This document shows, in pieces, positions 19,025-28,469 of a stretch of 64,000 nt of DNA (positions are counted from its first letter, which is position 1; every line of letters starts with the position of its first letter). The translations under genes were made by a program, and so were the position numbers. Under the pieces are notes generated by a model. The model was given only the letters and a program-made list of their open reading frames with translations, searched no databases and was not told the DNA's origin. Origin of the DNA: JAUVKT01 sp942491535 (GTDB taxonomy: Bacteria > Bacteroidota > Bacteroidia > Bacteroidales > VadinHA17); contig CALOBV010000026.1 in the NCBI GenBank assembly GCA_942491535.1, forward strand, positions 186,001 through 250,000. The letters are read 5' to 3'.

Positions 19025-19062
19025 GGCATAGGGCATAGGCATAGGGCATAGGGCATAGGGCA
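19019..19062 (+). repeat. GGGCATA tandem repeat overlapping a stop codon
   Basis: About six units of the 7-mer GGGCATA occur in a row, one of them shortened to GGCATA. They follow and overlap the end of the aldo/keto reductase gene. The unit length is not a multiple of three and the plus strand contains TAG, so the array gives a stop in all three frames. The GGG runs spaced by CATA could form a G-quadruplex. The sequence just after it (AGCGAAGAGTAGAGA) is nearly the reverse complement of part of the block at 28470. Confidence 0.85.
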
Positions 19063-19118
19063 AGGAGCGAAGAGTAGAGAAATAAGAGCCAAAAAAGCTA
19101 CTTTAAATTCTGATTATA

Positions 19119-20936
19119 TTATTCTGACAACACGGTAATTAATCTTGGTGGTGGTGAACTGTAAAATTCACTTAATTCAGGGATCCCGTCTCCATCAGAA
19201 TCTTCCATCGATTTTAAATACTCAACCAGTGCAATCCATTCCTTTCCTTCCTGTACTCCGGGGAGGGATTTATCAAAGTCTATTATTGTTGCTGACATAT
19301 CTTCAACTGGCGAGCCATCGGCAAGTTTTGGCAATACCTTTACGAGTCCGAAAGTGGTTTTCTTTATTATACCAATAAACTTAAGCATATATGCATTTGC
19401 GCTAATTGAATACAGTTCTGTGGATTTCTTGTTAAAATCGACGGGTCTCCTGTTGCCCTCACTATCGACAATATTAATTGCACTAATTTTTTTCAGTATA
19501 CCTCTCTCCGGATCCATCTCTACTTCGACCCCGGAATAATAACAATAATTACTCGGACTTGATTTAGACGAAACAAGGAGAATCTCCATCACTCGCTTAA
19601 TTTCAACACCACTCAGGTAAACTGTTGCAAGCGGATAACCCGGCATTCCGTCATCTCCCGATCCAAGCGACATAACCCTGAATATATCCTGAATAGATAG
19701 TAATCCAGGAGTAATATTATCTCTTATTACACCTGCAGCCACCATTGTAATATCACTACCCGTCTCGCTCCGGGTATTAATGTAATTATGAATAGCATCG
19801 GCGACAAGAGGACCCAGATTACTCGACTCTATATTTCCACCATATTCATCACATTCAAGTTCAAAGCCAGATTGTATCAGAACAGAATAGGGATCATATC
19901 CCAGTGGTGCAAAGAGTTTCTCTTTGATTATGGCCTTCTGCCCATCAATAAGAGATTGAATCTTTTCATCTCCCATTATTGAATCATCGATTGATATCAG
20001 CTCGTAATTAATTAATTCAATATTGTCGCCTGAGACTTTTAACTCCATCCTTCCCAGATTCCTTCCAAAATCTCCTGTCTGAACTATTATTGTCTCTTTT
20101 ACCCTAAGAGGATCCGGCAACTCTGTGTGGGTATGTCCACTTATAATTATGTCCAGGCCCCTCACCCTTTTTGCAAGCTTAACATCCTCTCCTGCCCACC
20201 TGCCTTTTTTATCTCTTTCGACCCCGCTATGAGACAAACAAATCACTATATCGGCTCCTTCCTTCCTCAATTGTTTAACTATCTTTTTTGATGCTCTTAT
20301 TTGATTGGTAAAACTTAGCGGCTCTGCCATTGGAGCAACATCATCAGCATCTTTACCCATTAAGGAAAACAGTCCAATATTTATTCCCGATCTCTCAATA
20401 ATAGCACTTCGCTTTATAACACCATTTTCATAAAATTTCTCAAGACTATCGTCACCATCATCATCATCATTAAACTCTGCATTTGATAATAATAACCCGG
20501 GGATATTTCCTGAGTCAACTGATTTTTCGATTATTGCAGAAAGCTTCAGGGGACCAAAATCAAACTCGTGATTACCAATGGCTACAAAATCGAAGCCCAT
20601 TTCTTTCATCAGGGGCAGCTGAAATCCATTAAATTCTTCCATATAATGATAAATGGTACCCATCAGGAAATCTCCATCGTCGAGTACCAAAAGATTATCC
20701 GGATTATTATACTGCTCATTCTTAATCAAGGTCGCAATTCTGCTAAAACCTCCAATAGTATTATCATCCTTAATACTCAGTGGAGAATAGTTATTTGCGG
20801 GTGCAAATCCATCAAGCCTGGAATGCAGGTCGTTTGTATGGAGGATAACAAGTTTCTGTCCATTCTCCTGGGCAGAACTGGAACTAAAAACTAAAAACAG
20901 AAAAATAACTATAGAATAAGCCCTCAAATTCTTCAT
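19119..20936 (-). CDS. 5'-nucleotidase/UshA-like metallophosphoesterase
   Basis: The 605-residue protein has a signal peptide (to about residue 22, ending SSAQ). Residues 27-320 are a calcineurin-like phosphoesterase domain with the metal-binding motifs ILHTNDLHSR, DDGDFLMGT, GNHEFDFGPL, CLSHSG and SGHTHTELPD. Residues about 360-570 are the 5'-nucleotidase C-terminal substrate domain (GPLVADAIHNYI; GDDGMPGYPLATVYLSG). The tail has an EF-hand-like DSDGDGIPE loop. It should hydrolyse nucleotides or nucleotide sugars in the periplasm or at the surface. It is transcribed alone, convergent with the aldo/keto reductase. Confidence 0.9.
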   Translation of the reverse strand: MKNLRAYSIVIFLFLVFSSSSAQENGQKLVILHTNDLHSRLDGFAPANNYSPLSIKDDNTIGGFSRIATLIKNEQYNNPDNLLVLDDGDFLMGTIYHYMEEFNGFQLPLMKEMGFDFVAIGNHEFDFGPLKLSAIIEKSVDSGNIPGLLLSNAEFNDDDDGDDSLEKFYENGVIKRSAIIERSGINIGLFSLMGKDADDVAPMAEPLSFTNQIRASKKIVKQLRKEGADIVICLSHSGVERDKKGRWAGEDVKLAKRVRGLDIIISGHTHTELPDPLRVKETIIVQTGDFGRNLGRMELKVSGDNIELINYELISIDDSIMGDEKIQSLIDGQKAIIKEKLFAPLGYDPYSVLIQSGFELECDEYGGNIESSNLGPLVADAIHNYINTRSETGSDITMVAAGVIRDNITPGLLSIQDIFRVMSLGSGDDGMPGYPLATVYLSGVEIKRVMEILLVSSKSSPSNYCYYSGVEVEMDPERGILKKISAINIVDSEGNRRPVDFNKKSTELYSISANAYMLKFIGIIKKTTFGLVKVLPKLADGSPVEDMSATIIDFDKSLPGVQEGKEWIALVEYLKSMEDSDGDGIPELSEFYSSPPPRLITVLSE

Positions 20937-21007
20937 AGTTTAAAATATTTGGATTTCTATCCCACTAATATAACTTCAATATAGATAAAATAAAACTACA
21001 TATCCGA

Positions 21008-22306
21008 TCATTCACAGGATTCAAGAAAATCAGCTACTATAAAAGTTGATCCTCCCACATAGATAAGATCATCAGGGTCTGAATCTATCAAGGCTGCTTT
21101 ATAGGCATCCGAAACACTGCTGTAGCTTCTGTGACTGAGTCCTGCTCTTGTGGCCTTACCTGCCAGATCACTTACCTTCATACTTCTTAATACAGAAGAC
21201 TTAGTAAGATAATATTCGGCTTCCCTCGGGAACAATTTCAGCACAGAATCAATTTCTTTATCATTTACAAAACCCAGCACAAAACGCAATTTTATGGCAG
21301 GGTATTCTTCAAGCTGCCTAAGCACTACACTTAGCCCGTCTCCATTATGAGCAGTATCGCATATTACAAGAGGTTTATTATTGACTATCTGCCAGCGTCC
21401 TTCAATGCCGGTATTGGAAACCACATTCCTGAAGCCTGCTTCTATATGCTTATCCGATAATCCAATATCCTTACCTAATATATTCAATGCAGCAATGCTG
21501 GTAGCTATATTCTCTGTCTGGTATACTCCTGCCAGACCCGAATCCAGTTTATCAAAAAGTATATGTCTTCCTTTAAAAACCCTTACTGACAGTCTGCCAT
21601 GGCCTGATTCTTTGATTCTTTCAACAATTATTTCATTATCTGCAAAAATTATCGGAGACTTACTTCTTCTTGCTGCAGCTATAAATACCTCCTTTGTGTC
21701 AGGATCGGAGCGACCAATTACCAAAGGTGTTCCTTCTTTAATTATACCTGCCTTTTCAACCGCGATATCCTGCTTAGTTGATCCCAGAAACTGAGTATGA
21801 TCCAGGCTTATATTTGTTATAACAGACATAATAGGATTTATTATATTAGTCGAGTCCAACCTGCCTCCCATGCCTGTCTCAATAACTGCAATGTCTACCT
21901 CTTTATCTTTAAAATACTGAAATGCCAGAGCTGCTGTCATTTCAAAAAATGACGAACTGACTTTTTCAAATATATGGCCATGAGATTCAATAAATCTGAC
22001 AATATATTCCTCCTCTATTTTTATGCCGTTTATCCTTATTCTTTCTCTGAAATCTCTAATATGTGGAGAGGTATATAATCCTGTTCTGAGACCTGCTTCT
22101 GCAAGTACAGATGCAAGAAAATTAGAAACAGAGCCCTTCCCGTTTGTACCTGCAATATGAACTGTTTTATAGTGCAGATGCGGACTCCCAAAGTACTTAT
22201 CCAGTGCTAGAGTAGTTGCCAGATCAGCTTTATATGCGGCCTTACCTATCCTCTGATATGCAGGAAGCGAGCTAAAGAGATAATCAAGAGTTTCCTTATA
22301 TGTCAT
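21008..22306 (-). CDS. folC: Bifunctional folylpolyglutamate/dihydrofolate synthase
   Basis: It has 432 residues, normal for FolC. The ATP-binding P-loop is HIAGTNGKGSVSNFLASVLA, and the Mur-ligase-type motifs VIETGMGGRLDSTNI and SLDHTQFLGSTKQDIA-EKAGI follow. The C-terminal glutamate-ligase domain has CDTAHNGDGL. It joins glutamate to dihydropteroate and folates in the cytoplasm. The gene is divergent from phoH, with about 60 bp before the phoH promoter element. Confidence 0.93.
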   Translation of the reverse strand: MTYKETLDYLFSSLPAYQRIGKAAYKADLATTLALDKYFGSPHLHYKTVHIAGTNGKGSVSNFLASVLAEAGLRTGLYTSPHIRDFRERIRINGIKIEEEYIVRFIESHGHIFEKVSSSFFEMTAALAFQYFKDKEVDIAVIETGMGGRLDSTNIINPIMSVITNISLDHTQFLGSTKQDIAVEKAGIIKEGTPLVIGRSDPDTKEVFIAAARRSKSPIIFADNEIIVERIKESGHGRLSVRVFKGRHILFDKLDSGLAGVYQTENIATSIAALNILGKDIGLSDKHIEAGFRNVVSNTGIEGRWQIVNNKPLVICDTAHNGDGLSVVLRQLEEYPAIKLRFVLGFVNDKEIDSVLKLFPREAEYYLTKSSVLRSMKVSDLAGKATRAGLSHRSYSSVSDAYKAALIDSDPDDLIYVGGSTFIVADFLESCE

Positions 22307-22369
22307 TAAAGTGTTAAATAATTGTGCAAAATAACTAAAATAAAGATTCGTTTTGAAAGGTGAGACTCT

Positions 22370-22377
22370 TATTTTTG
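22370..22377 (+). promoter_or_regulatory. -7 element (TATTTTTG) before phoH
   Basis: TATTTTTG matches TAnnTTTG and lies 45 bp before ATG 22423. A clear TTTG at the right spacing was not found. The element lies downstream of the earlier in-frame ATG at 22360, which therefore is unlikely to be the start. Confidence 0.55.
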
Positions 22378-22422
22378 CTATCTTTTAAGTGGAATAATTT
22401 ATTAATATTGAGTACCAGACTT

Positions 22423-23754
22423 ATGGCTAAGAAAAAACAAAAAATATTTATAATAGATACCAATGTACTGCTCCATGATTACCAGTCTATCTATAAATTT
22501 GAGGAGAACGATGTTATAATTCCCATAGTTGTACTGGAAGAACTCGACAGGTTTAAGAAGGGTAATGATCAGATTAATTTTCATGCCAGGGAATTTACCA
22601 GGGAACTTGATAAAATATCAGGAGACAACCTCTTAAGTGAAGGTATCCCGCTTGGTGATAAACTCGGTACATTGTTTATTGAAACAGGAAAAGAGTTTTC
22701 AGAACAGGTAGCCCAATCTTTCCCGGAGAAAACTGCTGACCACAGAATACTGGCAATTACAGATTATGTTTCCAATAAATTTAAAGATACTTCTGTGGTG
22801 CTGATTACCAAGGATATTAACCTCAGGATGAAAGCCAAATCTCTTGGCATAATGGCACAGGATTATGAAAATGATAAGGTTGCTAATATAGATGATTTAT
22901 ATAAAGGGATAGATACCCTGTCCGATATTGAAAGTGCTAAAATTGATAAGCTGTACGAAGAACCTGAAGGAGTTTTAGCTGAAGAAATGGATTTCCCTTT
23001 TACACCGGAAGGACACCAGTTCTATATCCTGAAAAATAATGGCTCGAGTGCGCTGGCTCACTATAATCCTGTTTCGAAGGTTGTTAACAGGATTATGAAG
23101 CAAACAACCTATGGTATTGATCCACGCAATGCAGAGCAGACATTTGCAATTGAAGCTCTTACAAATCCGGATATTCAACTTGTAGCATTAACAGGTAAAG
23201 CCGGAACAGGAAAAACCCTTCTCGCTCTTGCCGCAGCCCTTCAGCAGCACAGAAGATACAAGCAAATCTTTCTGGCACGACCCATAGTACCTCTGGCCAA
23301 CAGGGACCTTGGGTTTCTTCCTGGCGATGTAAAAGAAAAGATTGAACCATATATGCAGCCTCTTTTTGACAACCTCACGGTTATTAAACATAAGTTCAGT
23401 CATCAAAGTCCTGAATTTGTGAGGATAAACGATATGATAAAAGAGGAAAAGCTGGTTATAACACCCCTGGCCTATATCAGGGGCCGGAGTCTGTCAAGTA
23501 TATTTTTTATTGTTGATGAAGCTCAAAACCTTACTCCTCACGAAGTTAAAACAATAATAACACGTGCAGGTGAAGATACCAAGATGATATTTACAGGTGA
23601 TATCGAGCAAATAGATTCACCTTATCTTGATACAGGTTCGAACGGATTATCATATCTTACAGACAAAATGAAGGGACAGGATATTTTTGCTCACGTTAAT
23701 CTGGTTAAAGGAGAAAGGAGTTTCCTTTCAGAACTTGCAAGCAGACTATTATAA
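22423..23754 (+). CDS. phoH: PIN-PhoH family ATPase (YlaK type)
   Basis: The N-terminal PIN nuclease-like domain (IFIIDTNVLLHDYQ, VVLEELDRFK, acidic residues in VVLITKDINLRMKA) covers residues 1-145. It is joined to a PhoH P-loop domain with Walker A TGKAGTGKTLLALAAAL, RPIVPLANRDLGFLPG, and Walker B FIVDEAQNLTPHE followed by FTGDIEQID. Such fusions are thought to couple RNA unwinding to RNA cleavage. I chose ATG 22423 (MAKKKQ) because the ATG at 22360 precedes the likely promoter -7 element and adds non-conserved residues. It heads a plus-strand gene run; the next gene follows after 9 bp. Confidence 0.9.
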   Translation: MAKKKQKIFIIDTNVLLHDYQSIYKFEENDVIIPIVVLEELDRFKKGNDQINFHAREFTRELDKISGDNLLSEGIPLGDKLGTLFIETGKEFSEQVAQSFPEKTADHRILAITDYVSNKFKDTSVVLITKDINLRMKAKSLGIMAQDYENDKVANIDDLYKGIDTLSDIESAKIDKLYEEPEGVLAEEMDFPFTPEGHQFYILKNNGSSALAHYNPVSKVVNRIMKQTTYGIDPRNAEQTFAIEALTNPDIQLVALTGKAGTGKTLLALAAALQQHRRYKQIFLARPIVPLANRDLGFLPGDVKEKIEPYMQPLFDNLTVIKHKFSHQSPEFVRINDMIKEEKLVITPLAYIRGRSLSSIFFIVDEAQNLTPHEVKTIITRAGEDTKMIFTGDIEQIDSPYLDTGSNGLSYLTDKMKGQDIFAHVNLVKGERSFLSELASRLL

Positions 23755-23763
23755 TAATATACA

Positions 23764-24261
23764 ATGAAAAAGGAAATTATTCTGGTTCGCCACGGTAAGG
23801 CAGCCGACCACAATACTTATAAGAGAGATATAGACAGAGTATTAACTGAACGAGGAGTAAGCGATGGATATAAGGTAGCAGAGCAACTTATTGAAGAAGG
23901 TATTAAACCAGACCTGATCCTTACCAGTCCTGCAGCAAGGGCAAATCACACGGCTCTTATTATTTCAAGGGTAATGAAATTTAAGGAAGAGCAGATAAAA
24001 TTTGTCAACCGTCTTTTCCACTGTTCTGCGGATACTTTTATGGATGAGATTTGTTCACTTCCTGATGACGTAAACTCTATAATGATAGTTGCTCATAATC
24101 CTGGCGTAACCGATCTGGCTTATGAACTCACAAGGGGAGGAACGAGCTTCCTTCCTACAACAGGTGTTGCAGTTATAAAATACAAAGGTGTAAACTGGGT
24201 GGATATTGGCACTGCCAAGGCAAATGATTTTATCATTATAAAACCCAAAGAACTCTCATAA
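23764..24261 (+). CDS. SixA-like histidine phosphatase
   Basis: The protein has 165 residues and belongs to the histidine phosphatase superfamily. The catalytic RHG motif is at the N-terminus (EIILVRHGKA), followed by DLILTSPAARANHTALII and the second His in IVAHNPGVTDLAYELT. This is the SixA type, which dephosphorylates phosphohistidine on relay proteins, though many Bacteroidota members are uncharacterised. It starts 9 bp after phoH and is probably co-transcribed with it. Confidence 0.85.
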   Translation: MKKEIILVRHGKAADHNTYKRDIDRVLTERGVSDGYKVAEQLIEEGIKPDLILTSPAARANHTALIISRVMKFKEEQIKFVNRLFHCSADTFMDEICSLPDDVNSIMIVAHNPGVTDLAYELTRGGTSFLPTTGVAVIKYKGVNWVDIGTAKANDFIIIKPKELS

Positions 24262-24287
24262 TACTGACTGCAATAAGCGAATTTCCT

Positions 24288-24295
24288 TAATTTTG
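24288..24295 (+). promoter_or_regulatory. -7 element (TAATTTTG) before mtaB
   Basis: TAATTTTG matches TAnnTTTG 22 bp before the mtaB ATG. The upstream element is poor. It may be an internal promoter of the run. Confidence 0.45.
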
Positions 24296-24316
24296 CAGGA
24301 TATTTAATCACTCCTC

Positions 24317-25615
24317 ATGAGTAATAATATGAAACGTGTTGCATTTCATACACTGGGATGTAAGTTAAACTTTTCTGAAACATCAACTATTGGCCGTTCC
24401 CTTGATCCATCAAGGTTTATAAGAGTTGATTTTGATGATGTTGCAGATATATACATAATAAATACCTGCTCGGTAACCGAAGCTGCAGATAAGAAATGCA
24501 GACAGGTTATTAAGAAAAGTATTAAGAAGGCACCCGATGCATATATTGTAGTTGTTGGGTGCTATGCCCAGCTCAAGCCCGAAGAGATTACTGCAATTCC
24601 AGGCGTTGACCTTGTTCTGGGAATTAACGAGAGATTCGACCTGGCTAGGTATATAGACAGGATTGAAAAAGGGCCGGAAAATATAATCCAAAGTTGTAAT
24701 CATCCTGATTCAGGTGGCTTCTCTTCATCTTATTCACTGGGAGACAGGACCAGATCCTTTTTAAAGGTACAGGATGGATGCGATTATCACTGCACATATT
24801 GTACCATCCCGAAAGCCAGGGGGAAAAGCAGAAACCAGCCTGTAAAAGATTGTGTATCCGATGCACAGGAGATTGCAGGTCATGGAGTAAAGGAGATAGT
24901 AATTACAGGAGTAAATATTGGGGATTTTGGAAAGACAAGCGGTGAAAATTTCCATACCCTTCTAAAAGAACTGGTAAAGGTTGATGGTATTGAGCGATAC
25001 AGGATCTCGTCTATAGAACCAAACCTTTTGACAAATGAGATAATAGAGCTTGTTGAAAAGGAAAGCAAAATAGTTCCTCATTTCCATATTCCACTCCAGA
25101 GTGGTAATAACCGGATTCTGGGCTTAATGAAAAGGAGATACAGGAGGGAACTTTTTGCAGACAGAGTTAATAGTATTAGGAAGCTGATGCCTGATGCAGC
25201 AATAGGCGCCGATGTTATAGTAGGTTTTCCTGGTGAAAGTGATGAAGATTTTACTGATACATTTAATTTCCTTGAAGGGCTGGATTTAAGTTACCTGCAT
25301 GTATTCTCATTCTCGGCAAGGAGCAATACACCCGCCGCTGACTACCCCGACCAGATTAAAATCGAAACCAGGCATAAGAGAAGTAAGATTCTGCAAAAAC
25401 TATCTGAGAAAAAGAAGCTGGAGTTTTATAGAAGATGTACGGGTAAACAATACAAGGTATTATGGGAAAATACAGACAAAGATGGTATTATATCCGGCTT
25501 TACTGAAAACTACATAAGAGTAGTAAATGATAGCAAAAAATATATGCAGGGAAATATTTCCATGGTAAGCCTGTGTGAAATTGATGAAAATGGTAATTTT
25601 ACCATTGCAACCTGA
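24317..25615 (+). CDS. mtaB: tRNA t6A37 methylthiotransferase
   Basis: This radical-SAM methylthiotransferase of 432 residues converts t6A37 to ms2t6A37 in ANN-decoding tRNAs. The N-terminal cluster cysteines are in HTLGCKLNFSE, INTCSVTEAADKKC and VVVGCYAQ. The radical-SAM cluster is CDYHCTYC in VQDGCDYHCTYCTIPKARG. A C-terminal TRAM-like region ends the protein. The motif order and the spelling TLGCKLN fit MtaB rather than MiaB or RimO. A second ATG four codons downstream is also possible. It is followed after 5 bp by the inositol-phosphatase-like gene. Confidence 0.92.
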   Translation: MSNNMKRVAFHTLGCKLNFSETSTIGRSLDPSRFIRVDFDDVADIYIINTCSVTEAADKKCRQVIKKSIKKAPDAYIVVVGCYAQLKPEEITAIPGVDLVLGINERFDLARYIDRIEKGPENIIQSCNHPDSGGFSSSYSLGDRTRSFLKVQDGCDYHCTYCTIPKARGKSRNQPVKDCVSDAQEIAGHGVKEIVITGVNIGDFGKTSGENFHTLLKELVKVDGIERYRISSIEPNLLTNEIIELVEKESKIVPHFHIPLQSGNNRILGLMKRRYRRELFADRVNSIRKLMPDAAIGADVIVGFPGESDEDFTDTFNFLEGLDLSYLHVFSFSARSNTPAADYPDQIKIETRHKRSKILQKLSEKKKLEFYRRCTGKQYKVLWENTDKDGIISGFTENYIRVVNDSKKYMQGNISMVSLCEIDENGNFTIAT

Positions 25616-25620
25616 ACCAT

Positions 25621-26424
25621 ATGCAATCATATACAGAAATACTTGATAAGGTAAAAGACCTGACACGGACTACAGGTAATTTCATATCCAGGGAATCCAA
25701 ACAATTTAATATCAAGGATATAAATACTAAAGGTCTTAATGATTTTGTATCATATGTTGACCTGAATTCTGAGAAGATGCTTGTTGAGGGCTTAAGAAAG
25801 ATAATGCCGGAAGCCGGATTTATTGCAGAAGAGGGGACCGTAGAAAACACTAATAAAGAACTAAGCTGGGTAATTGATCCTCTTGATGGAACCACTAATT
25901 TTATGCACGGACTACCTGCATATTCAATAAGTATCGCCCTGATGAAAGGGGACGAAATTCTTATCGGCGTTATTTTCTCAATCACAAATAATGAAATGTT
26001 CTATGCCTCCAGAGGCTCAGGTGCATGGCTAAACGGCGAACAGATAAGAGTTTCAGAAACATCCCGGGTTAAAGAAATGCTGGTTGGCACGGGCTTCCCT
26101 TTTACTAACTACAGATTATTAAATCCCTATCTTGATACCCTTAAATACTTTATCGAGAATACCCATGGAGTAAGAAGGATTGGGTCTGCTGCCATAGACC
26201 TGGCCTATGTTGCCTGTGGAAGATTTGATTCCTTTTTTGAATACAACCTGAATCCATGGGATGTAAGTGCAGGCATCCTTCTGATAAGAGAAGCTGGTGG
26301 TATAGTATCAGATTTCTCAGGTAAGCAGAACAAACTGAGCGGCAAGGAGATAGTCGCATCAAATAATGCGGGATATAAGGATTTCTTTAAAGTTGTTAAA
26401 GAAAGAATGAAGCCTGAAAAATAA
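25621..26424 (+). CDS. Inositol monophosphatase family enzyme (SuhB-like)
   Basis: The protein has 267 residues. The metal-binding motifs of the lithium-sensitive phosphatase family are present: EEGT (IAEEGTVENT), WVIDPLDGTTNFMHGLP and the C-terminal NPWDVSAGILLIREAGG. It should hydrolyse inositol-1-phosphate or a related sugar phosphate. SuhB members can also act in rRNA transcription, but nothing here tells the two roles apart. Its TAA overlaps the next gene's ATG (TAATG), implying translational coupling. Confidence 0.9.
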   Translation: MQSYTEILDKVKDLTRTTGNFISRESKQFNIKDINTKGLNDFVSYVDLNSEKMLVEGLRKIMPEAGFIAEEGTVENTNKELSWVIDPLDGTTNFMHGLPAYSISIALMKGDEILIGVIFSITNNEMFYASRGSGAWLNGEQIRVSETSRVKEMLVGTGFPFTNYRLLNPYLDTLKYFIENTHGVRRIGSAAIDLAYVACGRFDSFFEYNLNPWDVSAGILLIREAGGIVSDFSGKQNKLSGKEIVASNNAGYKDFFKVVKERMKPEK

Positions 26425-27296
26425 TGAAAGCTGTCTTATACTATATATTTTCAATATTTGCATGGCTTATAAGCTTGCTCCCATTGAGTGTACTGTACAT
26501 GTTCTCCTATATACTTTTTTTCGTGTTTTACTATTTCCCTGGTTACCGAAAAGATATCGTATATAAAAATCTCAAAAATTCATTTCCTGATAAAAGTGAA
26601 ACTGAGCTAAAATCTATTTCCAGAAGATTCTACAAACATCTTGCTGATATGTTTATTGAAGGAATCAAGCTTCGTCATATGAGCGAGAAGCAGCTAATGA
26701 AAAGATTTAAATATCTTAACCCTGAACTGGTAAATTCCTACTATGACATTAAGCAGGACGCTATAGCAGCCTTTGGACACTATGGAAACTGGGAGTGGAT
26801 AATAGGGATGCATAAGTTTATTAATTATCACGTACTTACAGTCTATAAACCTCTCCATAATAAATATTTCGACAGATACTTTTTCAATATAAGAAGCAAA
26901 TATGGGATGGAGATTTTACCTATGGCATCAATTCTCAGGAGGATAATTAGCTGCAGCAATGAGGGTATAAATACTCTTACTGCTCTTGTTGCAGACCAGA
27001 CACCCCCGCGTAAGGAGATCCATCATACCATCAATTTTCTGAACCAGGAAACACCTGTATATCTGGGTGTAGAAAAGATTGCTTCCAGGTTTAATATGGC
27101 TGTGTTTTTCTATAATATAAGAAAGGTAAAAAGAGGGTATTACGAGGTCGAAGCAGAGCTTATTACCGACAAACCACAGGAACTTAAAGAACACGAACTT
27201 ACCAGAATGCATATGGAGCGTCTGGAAAAGTTAATAGGGGAAAACCCGGAATACTGGTTATGGTCGCACCGAAGATGGAAGCACACAAAAGCATAG
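26424..27296 (+). CDS. LpxL/HtrB-like lipid A acyltransferase
   Basis: The protein has 290 residues with an N-terminal membrane segment (about residues 5-37). The acyltransferase block is FGHYGNWEW (HX4E, as in LpxL), followed by TALVADQTPPR. It belongs to the bacterial lipid A biosynthesis acyltransferase family and would add a secondary acyl chain to lipid A at the inner membrane. It overlaps the inositol-phosphatase gene by one base and is followed after 5 bp by a glycosyltransferase, which suits an envelope-glycolipid role. Confidence 0.88.
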   Translation: MKAVLYYIFSIFAWLISLLPLSVLYMFSYILFFVFYYFPGYRKDIVYKNLKNSFPDKSETELKSISRRFYKHLADMFIEGIKLRHMSEKQLMKRFKYLNPELVNSYYDIKQDAIAAFGHYGNWEWIIGMHKFINYHVLTVYKPLHNKYFDRYFFNIRSKYGMEILPMASILRRIISCSNEGINTLTALVADQTPPRKEIHHTINFLNQETPVYLGVEKIASRFNMAVFFYNIRKVKRGYYEVEAELITDKPQELKEHELTRMHMERLEKLIGENPEYWLWSHRRWKHTKA

Positions 27297-27301
27297 AATA
27301 A

Positions 27302-28318
27302 ATGAATGTAGCTGTTGTAATATTAAACTGGAATGGTATTGATCTTTTAAAAGAGTTTCTACCTTCAGTTGTGAGGGGATCGGCAGGTACAGCACTTGTA
27401 TACGTGGCTGATAATGGGTCTGCTGACGGCTCGGTTAACTGGCTCACTGAAAATTACCCTGAGGTCAGAATTATTCAGAATGATGAAAACCTGGGTTTTG
27501 CCGGAGGATATAACAGGGCCCTCCAATCTATTGACTCCACCTACCTTGTACTTCTTAACTCTGATGTAGAGGTAAGTCCTGGCTGGATCGAACCGGTAAT
27601 CGACCATATGGATAATAATCCCGATATAGCTGCATGTCAGCCTAAAATACTAAGTTATAAAAACAAGGACACTTTTGAGCACGCTGGCGCAGCCGGTGGT
27701 TTTATAGATAAATATGGATATCCCTTCTGCAGGGGAAGAATATTTGATTCTACAGAGAAAGACAATAAACAGTATGATTCTATCTCTGATATTTTCTGGG
27801 CAAGTGGAGCATGCATGTTTATAAGGACAGATGTATGGAAGAAGACTGGTGGTTTCGACCCCGATTTCTTTGCCCATATGGAAGAGATTGACCTCTGCTG
27901 GAGAATTAATTCCCTTGGATATAAAATTAAGTATATTCCTCAATCCACTGTTTACCACCTGGGAGGAGGTACCCTTAATTATGATTCTCCGGGCAAAATA
28001 TATTATAATTTCAGGAATAATCTATTTATGCTTCAGAAGAATCTTCCAGAGCATATGTACAAATCAGTTATTATCAAAAGATTGTTACTTGATGGAATTG
28101 CCGGAATAAGGTTTATACTCACATTTAAGTTCTGTGCATTCTGGCAAATTTTAAGAGCACATCGGGCATATTATTCTAATCGGAAGTCACTAAACAAGAA
28201 AAGAAAAAAGATCCAAAAGGAAGGTAAATTATACCCCGAAAAGCTTATCCTGAACAAGAGTGTCGTTCTTGAATACTACCTGCGGGGAAAGAAGAAATTT
28301 AGTGAGATATGGGAGTGA
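27302..28318 (+). CDS. Family 2 glycosyltransferase
   Basis: The protein has 338 residues. The GT-A fold is shown by VAVVILNWNGIDLLKEFLPS, the nucleotide-binding VADNGSADGSV and the acidic LLNSDVEVSPGW. FFAHMEEIDLCWRINSLGYK follows, with a typical ED-type catalytic acidic cluster. It resembles rhamnosyl- or galactosyl-transferases of the GT2 family. The donor and acceptor cannot be read from sequence. A hydrophobic, basic C-terminus suggests membrane association. It is the last gene of the plus-strand run, and a G-rich repeat starts about 18 bp after its stop. Confidence 0.88.
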   Translation: MNVAVVILNWNGIDLLKEFLPSVVRGSAGTALVYVADNGSADGSVNWLTENYPEVRIIQNDENLGFAGGYNRALQSIDSTYLVLLNSDVEVSPGWIEPVIDHMDNNPDIAACQPKILSYKNKDTFEHAGAAGGFIDKYGYPFCRGRIFDSTEKDNKQYDSISDIFWASGACMFIRTDVWKKTGGFDPDFFAHMEEIDLCWRINSLGYKIKYIPQSTVYHLGGGTLNYDSPGKIYYNFRNNLFMLQKNLPEHMYKSVIIKRLLLDGIAGIRFILTFKFCAFWQILRAHRAYYSNRKSLNKKRKKIQKEGKLYPEKLILNKSVVLEYYLRGKKKFSEIWE

Positions 28319-28336
28319 GTGTTGAGCGTGAAGCGT

Positions 28337-28388
28337 GGGGTGTTGGGGTGTTGGGGTGTTGGGGTGTTGGGGTGTTGGGGTGTTGGGG
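28337..28388 (+). repeat. (GGGGTGTT)n tandem repeat, seven G4 runs
   Basis: GGGG is followed by six uninterrupted TGTTGGGG units directly downstream of the glycosyltransferase gene. Seven runs of four G with TGTT loops make a strong G-quadruplex candidate on the plus strand. The 8-bp unit is perfect, suggesting recent slippage. Confidence 0.95.
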
Positions 28389-28469
28389 TGATAGACCAAA
28401 TACGAGATTTGAAATACGAGACAACAATGCACAATAAATAATGATTACTGGTAGTACTATGGACTTACC

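Noticed and set aside
28337..28388. Telomere-like repeat marking a replicon end
   Set aside because: Genes continue normally on both sides, so it is an internal microsatellite.
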